A stretch of 64,000 nt of DNA from Azospirillum sp. TSH100 (GTDB lineage: Bacteria; Pseudomonadota; Alphaproteobacteria; Azospirillales; Azospirillaceae), in contig NZ_CP039636.1 in NCBI RefSeq assembly GCF_004923295.1, positions 346,001 to 410,000 of the forward strand. The letters are read 5' to 3'. The notes beneath the pieces were generated by a model. The model saw only the letters and a program-made list of their open reading frames with translations, was not told where the DNA came from and did no database searches. Made by a program: the position numbers and the translations under genes. Each line of letters opens with the position of its first letter. Positions within the stretch are counted from its first letter, which is position 1. Shown piece after piece: positions 55,901-62,310 of the stretch.

Positions 55901-57694
55901 CTCGCCCCCGGTGATTCGGCCCAGGTCCTGCTGTCGCTCGACAACCTGAACGGCCCGTCCGGCGACTACCGCATGACGCTGACCGCCGAGGGGGCCGTCG
56001 CCATCGTCAACAACGACTCGGGCAACGAGCTGACCGTGCCGAAGCTGGCGCGCGGCAAGCGGGCGACCGCCGGCCGGGTGCTGACAGCCACCGCCGTCGG
56101 GGCCGGCCATGTCACGCTCGACGTCACCGGCCCCGACGGTGTGCGCGTCACCCGCCGCTGGGACGTGACAGTGCGTCCGGCCACGCCGCTGGTGTCCCGC
56201 CGCAACGTCGCAGCCCTGCCGACCGACAGGAGCCTGACCGTTCCGGCCGACCTCAGCGCCGGTCTGCGGCCGGAAACCGTCTCGATGGGCGCCACGGTGG
56301 CGCCGCTGCCCGACCTGGATGTGCCGGGCCTGCTCTTCGCGCTCGACCGCGCGGCGGCGGGCGGGGCCGAGCAGACCGCCAGCCGCATCCTGCCGCTGCT
56401 GTCGATGAGCGACGTGGCCGCCGGTCTCGGCATCGCGCCGGAGGACCGCATCAAGGCGCGCGTCCAGCGCAGCGTCGACCGGCTGCTGACCTTCCAGCGC
56501 ACCGACGGCGCCTTCGCCGCCTGGTCGCCGAAGGGCGATCTCGATCCCTGGCTGACCGCCTATGCGGTGGATGTGCTGGGGCGGGCCAAGGCGGCGGGCT
56601 ACCGCATCCCCGACCAGCCCTACCGCAAGGGTCTGGACTGGCTGAAGCAGGCCATCGACAATTCCTGGGTCGAGACCGCCGACCTGCCGGGCCGGGCCTA
56701 TGCGCTCTATGTGCTGGCGCGGGCCAAGATGATCGATGCCGGTGCGGTGCGCTATTTCCGCGAGAACTATTGGGACCGGCTGCAGACCGACTTCGGCCGG
56801 GCGCAGATCGCCGCGGCCACCGCCGTGCTTGGCGACCAGCCCGGGGCGACGGAGGCCTTCTCCAAGCTGACCGGCGCCCGCATGGTGACCGCCAGCCTGC
56901 GTGACCAGGGCTCCTCCCTGCGCGATGAGGCCGGCGTGGTCTTCCTGATGGCGGAGAGTGGAGCGGTCGACCGCGACCGCATCTTCCAGGCGGGCGAGCG
57001 CGTGGCGAAGACCTTCGCCGCCGTCCGCACCACCAACCTTCAGGAACAGGCCTGGCTGCTGCTGGCCGCCAAGGCGCTGATCGACCGTGCCGCTCCGATG
57101 AAGCTCGCCATCGGCGACCAGACGGTGGAGAACGCCAAGCCGCAGATCCTGGCGATCGACCCGACGGCCCCGCCCGCCATCCGCAACCTGGGCGGCGAGG
57201 TCCGGCAGACCGTGTCGGTGGCCGGCGTGCCCGACCAGCCGGCCGGCGCGGAAGAGCAGGGGATGACCATCCGCCGCCGCCTGTTCGACATGGCCGGCCG
57301 GCCCGTCGATCCGGCCGGCATCCGCCACAACGACCTGCTGGTGGTGATTCTGGAAGGCGAGGTCGGTGACCCGCTCGACCATTCGGTGCTGGTCAGCGAC
57401 CCGCTGCCGGCCGGCTTCGAGATCGAGAATGTCCGGCTCGCCAACAGCGGCCAGCTCGGCAAGCTGTCCTGGCTCGGCGAGCTGTCGGCCGCCCGCAATG
57501 TCGAGTTCCGCGAGGACCGCTTCCTCGCCGCCGTCGACCTGCCCAAGGCGGCCCCCCGCTTCCGGCTGGTCTATCTGGTCCGCGCCGTCACCCCCGGCGA
57601 TTTCGCGGCCCCCGGTGCCCAGGTGCAGGATCTCCAGCGTCCCCACCTGTCCGCCCGCACCGCCGTGTCCCGGCTGCGCGTGCTGCCGGAGTAA
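52910..57694 (+). CDS. Alpha-2-macroglobulin family protein without the thioester cysteine
   Basis: The 1594-residue exported protein has repeated MG-type beta domains (for example the LDTYLYTERGIYRPGETVQL region at about 365-385) and the thioester/alpha-toroid region (residues about 1120-1400). Bacterial A2M traps proteases that enter the periplasm. The canonical thioester CxEQ reads GAEQ here (G1152-A-E1154-Q1155 in AAAGGAEQTASR), so no thioester can form. This resembles E. coli YfaS rather than YfhM. The N-terminus is a signal, either a lipobox LVAC (C15) or a Sec site near QTFA. No pbpC gene is adjacent. The start at 52910 is the first with a signal peptide. Confidence 0.88.
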   Translation: MLRALARVCAVLVACSGTLAVSQTFAADPPAEPVPFGVSSVEVVAERDTPQACFTFTDRLERSRAVNYRDYVTVEPAVDGAAIARDRTLCVEGLRHGDSYRVTLKDGLPGADGKRLPAADTREVQVPNRKPSLAFRGAGYILPRVGAEGLPLRSINLDRAKLQVLRIADRALVEKIYFGRITQQMTDYDIGEILDKSGQEVWRGEMGIGNQPNRSVTTAFPIDAVLGKLDPGVYVAVAGADEIKPGGWDRKATQWFVVSDLGLNTILGEDSLVVFARSAQSAAPAAGVDLRLVARNGTELGRVQTGDDGLGRFDLAALRAAGAEPVQALFAARGDGDFAVLDLTAGGAPPAETPDKPAATIVRPAAGGLDTYLYTERGIYRPGETVQLTALLRDGDLNPPPAGKQLTIRILRPDGFEVERRSLTDSGAGGYAARIDLPMNAYPGNWIVTAHAEPDGPAIGKTEFLLEDFVPPRLDVALASPTTELASDGEADIALDSHYLYGAPASGLPGELTVTLRAAANPYPTLPGYHFGLVQEEVKPARADLPGFITDSNGSARLKVKLPRPPDSTRPLEAVVRATLFDIGGRPVGRDFVLPVRHQPFAIGIKPRFEGDGVPEGATAGFDVIAVGPDGKPTDRADLSYELFEEEYDYAWYEANGRWDYKVTVKDQRVTGGSLSAQAAAPASVETPVAAGRYRLEVFDPKTGVASSFRFAAGWWMTPTAGERPDAVDVSVMMPAYRAGESAWVFVKPPYDSQVLVAVADRGVTYAVTRAIGPQGAFLEIPVGQGWTSGAHVLATAFATSDPQSKKPPRRAVGLAWLAMDKAPRTLDVRLSAPAETEPRRAMTADITVGGVAEGKQAFVTLAAVDESVMQLTDQPSPDPARHYLRKRPLTVELRDSYGRLIDPAALDAARPQAQPTPRLRQISGLVPPKSERVVSLYSGILTVGADGKVSVPFDLPDFQGRLRLMAVAWSEGRIGHAESQMLVRDPVVADAVLPRFLAPGDSAQVLLSLDNLNGPSGDYRMTLTAEGAVAIVNNDSGNELTVPKLARGKRATAGRVLTATAVGAGHVTLDVTGPDGVRVTRRWDVTVRPATPLVSRRNVAALPTDRSLTVPADLSAGLRPETVSMGATVAPLPDLDVPGLLFALDRAAAGGAEQTASRILPLLSMSDVAAGLGIAPEDRIKARVQRSVDRLLTFQRTDGAFAAWSPKGDLDPWLTAYAVDVLGRAKAAGYRIPDQPYRKGLDWLKQAIDNSWVETADLPGRAYALYVLARAKMIDAGAVRYFRENYWDRLQTDFGRAQIAAATAVLGDQPGATEAFSKLTGARMVTASLRDQGSSLRDEAGVVFLMAESGAVDRDRIFQAGERVAKTFAAVRTTNLQEQAWLLLAAKALIDRAAPMKLAIGDQTVENAKPQILAIDPTAPPAIRNLGGEVRQTVSVAGVPDQPAGAEEQGMTIRRRLFDMAGRPVDPAGIRHNDLLVVILEGEVGDPLDHSVLVSDPLPAGFEIENVRLANSGQLGKLSWLGELSAARNVEFREDRFLAAVDLPKAAPRFRLVYLVRAVTPGDFAAPGAQVQDLQRPHLSARTAVSRLRVLPE

Positions 57695-57711
57695 GGCGGG
57701 CACAAGCGAAA

Positions 57712-57733
57712 GGGGCGCTGGAATCGGCGCCCC
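57712..57733 (+). terminator. Hairpin after the alpha-2-macroglobulin gene
   Basis: GGGGCGC and GCGCCCC form a perfect seven-base stem with an eight-base loop, 18 bases past the stop. There is no U-run. It is convergent with the next small gene. Confidence 0.5.
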
Positions 57734-57750
57734 CGAGCGGCGCATAGAGC

Positions 57751-57939
57751 CTAAAGGTAGCTCTGCTCGCCCCGGTGATTCTCCCGCCGGCGGGCGAGCA
57801 GGGTCAGGCCCGCCGCCACCACGGCGCAAGCCACGGTCAGCATCAGGTAAAAGGCCAGTGCGAGGCCGACCGTCATGGTGCCGATCAGCACCATGGCCAG
57901 TATCCAGACGCCCAACGATACGATGGTGCGCGCCGACAT
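57751..57939 (-). CDS. Small two-helix membrane protein
   Basis: The 62-residue protein is two hydrophobic helices (about 7-29 and 31-49) with a charged tail (RRRENHRGEQSYL). CAGGAG lies eight bases before its ATG, a good ribosome-binding site. Nothing about its function is readable. It converges with the alpha-2-macroglobulin gene. Confidence 0.65.
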   Translation of the reverse strand: MSARTIVSLGVWILAMVLIGTMTVGLALAFYLMLTVACAVVAAGLTLLARRRENHRGEQSYL

Positions 57940-58003
57940 GGGTTGTCTCCTGTCCCCTGTCCAGATCCGCGTGAGAGCTATTTAAACCCGCCCTGAACCC
58001 GTC

Positions 58004-58027
58004 ACGGCCTTCCGGCCGTCTGTTTTT
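58004..58027 (+). terminator. Rho-independent terminator in the gap before the MerR gene
   Basis: ACGGCC-TTCC-GGCCGT forms a perfect hairpin followed by CTGTTTTT. It points rightward although no plus-strand gene ends nearby (the last is 310 bases upstream), so it may back up the alpha-2-macroglobulin terminator or end a small RNA. The rest of the 57940-58243 gap shows nothing else recognisable. Confidence 0.65.
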
Positions 58028-58243
58028 CGCCGTCCCTGCTTCCCACATCCGGCAGAGGGCCTGAAACGGGACGTGGGGCGTGCGCATGCGTTCACCGGAA
58101 AGCCTGCCACAGCCGTAGACAGGAGCGGGGCGTGGCATCCTGTCACTGCGCGGGCGCGCCGCACCTGTCAGTGGCTGAACAGTCGCCATCCCATGGTCCC
58201 GGCCTGCTGGCCCGCCAACTGGTTGGCATGGTCAACAAGTCTG

Positions 58244-58286
58244 TTGACAGCAAGCGGCATCGACTTTACCTTTACGTAAACGTCAG
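58244..58286 (+). promoter_or_regulatory. Promoter with LiuR-type operator for the beta-oxidation operon
   Basis: TTGACA (58244-58249) is followed after 17 bases by TACCTT (58267-58272), a good -35 with a moderate -10. The palindrome-like TTTACGT-AA-ACGTCAG (58271-58286) overlaps the -10 and start region. ACGT-centred palindromes of this type are the operators I recall for MerR-type LiuR regulators of acyl-CoA and branched-chain catabolism, matching the first gene. Confidence 0.6.
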
Positions 58287-58303
58287 GGAAGGGAGCGGAC
58301 GGA

Positions 58304-58795
58304 GTGGATCGGCTTTCGGTCGGCAACGGCATGATGGAGACGGGGGAGGGGGTGGGCGACAGCCGCCTGTCCGGCCCGCGGCTCGCCATCGGCGAACTGG
58401 CCGGAGAGTTCGGTCTGACCCATCGCACCATCCGCCATTACGAGGATGAAGGGCTGCTGGCGCCGGAGCGGATCGGCAGCGCCCCTGGAGGCGCACGCGT
58501 CTATGGCCACCGCGACCGCGCCCGGCTGGCGCTGATCTGCCGGGGCAAGCGGCTGGGCTTCAGCCTGGCCGAGATCAAGGATTTCCTGAACCTCTACGAC
58601 ACCGACGACGCCCAGATCGAACAGATGCGCTACATGCGCACGATCGCGCGCCGCCGGATTTCCGCGCTTGAACAGCAGCTTGCCGACGTCGAACAGACGC
58701 TGGCGGAGCTGTGCACCATCGACACCCAGATCTCCGAGCATCTTCGCCGCAACGGCATCACGGAGACGCAGGACATGGAGGAGAAGCACTCATGA
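58304..58795 (+). CDS. MerR-family regulator (LiuR-like) of acyl-CoA oxidation
   Basis: The 163-residue regulator has the MerR winged helix near the N-terminus (AIGELAGEFGLTHRTIRHYE, then LAPERIGSAPGGARVYGHRD) and a long dimerising helix (about 105-150). No metal-binding cysteine set follows, which fits LiuR/acyl-CoA regulators rather than metal sensors. The GTG at 58304 has GGGAG eight bases before it; the ATG at 58331 is an alternative with no good site. It overlaps the thiolase gene by ATGA and leads the operon. An operator-like palindrome sits in its promoter, so autoregulation is likely. Confidence 0.85.
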   Translation: MDRLSVGNGMMETGEGVGDSRLSGPRLAIGELAGEFGLTHRTIRHYEDEGLLAPERIGSAPGGARVYGHRDRARLALICRGKRLGFSLAEIKDFLNLYDTDDAQIEQMRYMRTIARRRISALEQQLADVEQTLAELCTIDTQISEHLRRNGITETQDMEEKHS

Positions 58796-59928
58796 AGTCG
58801 GTCGTCATCGCCGGTTACGCCCGTTCGCCTTTCGCCTTCGCCCACAAGGGCGAGCTGACCAAGGTCCGCCCCGACGATCTGCTGGCCCGCGTCATCGCGG
58901 CGCTGGTCGAGCGCACCGGCCTGAAGACCGAGGATGTCGAGGACGTCATCGTCGGCTGCTCCTTCCCCGAGGGCGAGCAGGGGCTGAACGTCGCCCGCAG
59001 CATCTCCTTCCTGGCCAAGCTGCCGCAGACCGCCGCTGCCACCACGGTGAACCGCTATTGCGGCTCCTCCATGCAGTCGATCCATCAGGCGGCGGGCGCG
59101 ATCCAGATGGGCGCCGGCGAGGTGTTCGTCTGCGGCGGCGTCGAATCGATGACCCGCGTGCCGATCATGGGCTTCAACCCGATGCCGAACCCGGCGCTGA
59201 AGGCCTCCTACCCCGAGGCCTACTGCTCGATGGGCATCACCGCGGAGAATGTCGCCCGCAAATACGCCATCTCCCGCGCCGAGCAGGAGGCGCTCGCCGT
59301 CGCTTCCCACGCCAAGGCGGCGGAGGCCCAGGCCGCCGGCCGTCTGGCCGATGAGATCGTCGGCATCCAGACCCCGGCCGGTCTGGTCGACAAGGACGGC
59401 TGCATCCGTCCCGGCACCAATGCCGAAGGGCTGGCCGGCCTGAAGCCGGCCTTCATCGCCGACGGCAGTGTGACCGCCGGCACCTCCTCGCCGCTGACCG
59501 ACGGCGCGTCGGTCGTGCTGGTGACGACGGAGGAGTATGCCCGCGCCAACGGCCTGCCGATCCTGGCGAAGATCCGCTCGGTCGCCGTCGCCGGCTGCGC
59601 GCCGGAGCTGATGGGGCTGGGTCCCGTCCCGGCCACCCGCAAGGCGCTGGCCCGTGCCGGCCTGTCGATCAACGACATCGACATCATCGAGATCAACGAG
59701 GCCTTCTCGTCCCAGGCCATCGCCTGCATGCGCGACCTCGACATCGACCCGTCCCGCATCAACCCGGACGGCGGCGCGCTGGCGCTCGGCCACCCGCTGG
59801 GAGCCACCGGCGCCCGCATCACCGGCAAGGCCGCTGCCCTGCTGAAGCGCGAAGGCAAGCAGTTCGCGCTGGCGACCCAGTGCATCGGCGGCGGCCAGGG
59901 CATCGCCACCATCCTGGAAGCGGTCTGA
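58792..59928 (+). CDS. fadA: Acetyl-CoA acyltransferase (thiolase)
   Basis: The 378-residue thiolase removes acetyl-CoA from 3-ketoacyl-CoA in the last step of beta-oxidation. The nucleophilic cysteine is C90 in VNRYCGSSMQSIHQAAG, the active-site His in GHPLGATGARI and the second Cys in QCIGGGQGIA. It begins as an ATGA overlap with the MerR gene and is followed after 26 bases by the bifunctional enzyme. The FadA call comes from this operon context; chain-length preference is not readable. Confidence 0.92.
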   Translation: MKSVVIAGYARSPFAFAHKGELTKVRPDDLLARVIAALVERTGLKTEDVEDVIVGCSFPEGEQGLNVARSISFLAKLPQTAAATTVNRYCGSSMQSIHQAAGAIQMGAGEVFVCGGVESMTRVPIMGFNPMPNPALKASYPEAYCSMGITAENVARKYAISRAEQEALAVASHAKAAEAQAAGRLADEIVGIQTPAGLVDKDGCIRPGTNAEGLAGLKPAFIADGSVTAGTSSPLTDGASVVLVTTEEYARANGLPILAKIRSVAVAGCAPELMGLGPVPATRKALARAGLSINDIDIIEINEAFSSQAIACMRDLDIDPSRINPDGGALALGHPLGATGARITGKAAALLKREGKQFALATQCIGGGQGIATILEAV

Positions 59929-59954
59929 GCAACGGGATCGGGGAGGAAACGACC

Positions 59955-62294
59955 ATGAAGATCGAACGCGCCGCCGTGATCGGTGCGGGCGTGATGGGGG
60001 CCGGCATCGCCGCCCATTTCGCCAACGCCGGCATCCCCTGCGTCCTGCTCGACATCCCTGCCAAGGAAGGTGCCGACCGCAGCGCCATCGCCAAGGGCGC
60101 GGTGGCGAAGCTGCTGAAGACCGATCCGGCCCCCTTGATGCACCCCAGGAACGCCAAGCTGATCACGCCCGGCAATCTTGAGGATGATCTGGCCCTGCTG
60201 GCCGACGTCGACTGGATCGTCGAGGCCATCGTCGAGAACCCGGCGATCAAGGCCGACCTCTACAAGCGCATCGACCCGGTGCGCAAGGCGGGCTCGGTGG
60301 TGTCGTCCAACACCTCCACCATCCCGCTGGCGGTGCTGACCGAGGGGCAGAGCGGGCAGTTCCGCAAGGACTTCCTCATCACCCACTTCTTCAACCCGCC
60401 GCGCTACATGCGGCTGCTGGAGATCGTCGGCGGCGCCGACACCCGCGCCGATGCGCTGGCCGGCATCGCCGACGTCTGCGACCGCCGGCTCGGCAAGGGT
60501 GTCGTCCATTGCAAGGACACGCCGGGCTTCATCGCCAACCGCATTGGCGTCTTCTGGATCCAGGCGGCGGTGAATGCCGCGGTCGATCTCGGCCTGACGG
60601 TGGAGGAGGCCGACGCCGTCGGCGGCCGTCCGATGGGCATCCCCAAGACCGGAATCTTCGGCCTGATGGATCTGGTCGGGCTGGACCTGATGCCGCACAT
60701 CGCCAAGAGCATGTCGGCGACCCTGCCGGCCAACGACGCCTATCGCGGCCAGATGCGCGAGCACCCGGTCATCACGAAGATGATCGCCGAGGGCTACACC
60801 GGCCGCAAGGGCAAGGGCGGCTTCTACCGCATCAACAAGGCCGGCGGCGGCAAGGTCAAGGAATCGGTCAACCTCCAGACCGGCGACTATGCACCGTCGG
60901 AGAAGGCCCGGCTCGACAGTGTGTCGGCCGCCGGCCGCGACCTGCGCAAGCTGTGCGAGCACCCGGACAAGGGCGGCCGCTTCGCCCGCCGCGTCCTGGC
61001 GCAGACGCTGGCCTATGCCGCCAGCCTGGTGCCGGAGATCGCCGACAGCATCGTCGCCGTCGATGAGGGCATGCGGCTCGGCTACAACTGGAAGCAGGGT
61101 CCGTTCGAGCTGATCGACCGGCTGGGCACCGAGTGGTTCGCCGAGCTGTGCCGCTCCGAAGGGATCCCGGTCCCGGCGCTGGTCGTGACCGCCGCCGGCC
61201 GCCCCTTCTACCGGGTGGAGGGCGGCAAGCTCCAGCACCTGACGACATCCGGCGTCTATGACACCGTCGTGCGCCCGGACGGCGTGCTGCTGCTGTCGGA
61301 CATCAAGCGCGCCGCCGGCAAGCCGGTGTGGAAGAACGGCTCCGCCAGCCTGTGGGACATCGGGGACGGCGTGCTGTGCGTCGAGTTCACCAGCAAGATG
61401 AACGCGGTCGACGGCGACATCATGGCCGCCTACGAGAAGGCGATGCGCCTGATCGGCGATGGGAAAGGTGACTGGAAGGCGCTGGTCATCCACAACGAGG
61501 CCGACAATTTCTCGGTCGGCGCCAATCTGGGCCTTGCCCTGTTCGCGCTGAACATCGGCCTGTGGCCGCAGATCGAGGAGATGGTGGAGGGCGGCCAGCG
61601 CACCTACCGCGCGCTGAAATACGCGCCCTTCCCGGTGGTGGCGGCGCCCAGCGGCATGGCGCTCGGCGGCGGCTGCGAGATCCTGCTGCATTCCGATCAT
61701 GTCCAGGCCCATGCCGAGACCTATGTCGGCCTCGTCGAGGTCGGCGTCGGCCTGATCCCGGCCTGGGGCGGCTGCACCGAGATGCTGGCCCGCCATCAGG
61801 CCAACCCGAAGGCGCCGCGCGGTCCGATGCCCGGCATCGCCAAGGCCTTCGAGATCATCAGCACCGCCACCGTCGCCAAGTCGGCGGCAGAGGCCAAGGA
61901 GCTGCTGTATTTCCGCGCCACCGACGGCATCACCATGAACCGCGACCGGCTGCTGGCCGACGCCAAGGCCAAGGCGCTGGAACTGGCGGCGGACTACACG
62001 CCGCCGGAGAAGACCACCTCCTACGTCCTGCCCGGCCCCAGCGCCAAGGCGGCGATGGAACTGGCGGTGGAAGGCTTCGCCCTGCAGGGCAAGGTCACGC
62101 CGCACGACAAGGTGGTCTGCGCCGCCCTGGCCGAGGTGCTGAGCGGTGGCGGCGAGGCCGACATCTCCAAGCCGGTCGGCGAGGACCACATCCTGCGGCT
62201 GGAGCGCGAGGCGTTCATGGGTCTGGTGCGCACCGGCGGCACCATCGACCGGATCGAGCACATGCTGCTCACCGGCAAGCCGCTGCGGAACTGA
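59955..62294 (+). CDS. Bifunctional 3-hydroxyacyl-CoA dehydrogenase/enoyl-CoA hydratase
   Basis: The 779-residue protein carries two beta-oxidation steps. Here the dehydrogenase comes first (NAD site AAVIGAGVMGAGIAAHFANA at residues 5-24, catalytic region ITHFFNPPRYMRLLEIV) and the enoyl-CoA hydratase/isomerase domain is C-terminal (VGANLGLALFALNIG, then SGMALGGGCEILLHS). This order is that of FadN-type proteins and the reverse of E. coli FadB. It pairs with the upstream thiolase and downstream acyl-CoA dehydrogenase. GGAGG is eight bases before the ATG. Confidence 0.92.
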   Translation: MKIERAAVIGAGVMGAGIAAHFANAGIPCVLLDIPAKEGADRSAIAKGAVAKLLKTDPAPLMHPRNAKLITPGNLEDDLALLADVDWIVEAIVENPAIKADLYKRIDPVRKAGSVVSSNTSTIPLAVLTEGQSGQFRKDFLITHFFNPPRYMRLLEIVGGADTRADALAGIADVCDRRLGKGVVHCKDTPGFIANRIGVFWIQAAVNAAVDLGLTVEEADAVGGRPMGIPKTGIFGLMDLVGLDLMPHIAKSMSATLPANDAYRGQMREHPVITKMIAEGYTGRKGKGGFYRINKAGGGKVKESVNLQTGDYAPSEKARLDSVSAAGRDLRKLCEHPDKGGRFARRVLAQTLAYAASLVPEIADSIVAVDEGMRLGYNWKQGPFELIDRLGTEWFAELCRSEGIPVPALVVTAAGRPFYRVEGGKLQHLTTSGVYDTVVRPDGVLLLSDIKRAAGKPVWKNGSASLWDIGDGVLCVEFTSKMNAVDGDIMAAYEKAMRLIGDGKGDWKALVIHNEADNFSVGANLGLALFALNIGLWPQIEEMVEGGQRTYRALKYAPFPVVAAPSGMALGGGCEILLHSDHVQAHAETYVGLVEVGVGLIPAWGGCTEMLARHQANPKAPRGPMPGIAKAFEIISTATVAKSAAEAKELLYFRATDGITMNRDRLLADAKAKALELAADYTPPEKTTSYVLPGPSAKAAMELAVEGFALQGKVTPHDKVVCAALAEVLSGGGEADISKPVGEDHILRLEREAFMGLVRTGGTIDRIEHMLLTGKPLRN

Positions 62295-62310
62295 GGGGGA
62301 GGAACGAGAG

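Noticed and set aside
53303..58189. Very long antisense ORF (1628 codons) opposite the alpha-2-macroglobulin gene
   Set aside because: It is a GC-driven shadow: low-complexity Gly/Arg/His-rich translation, no domains, and the sense frame is a clear A2M protein with a signal peptide.
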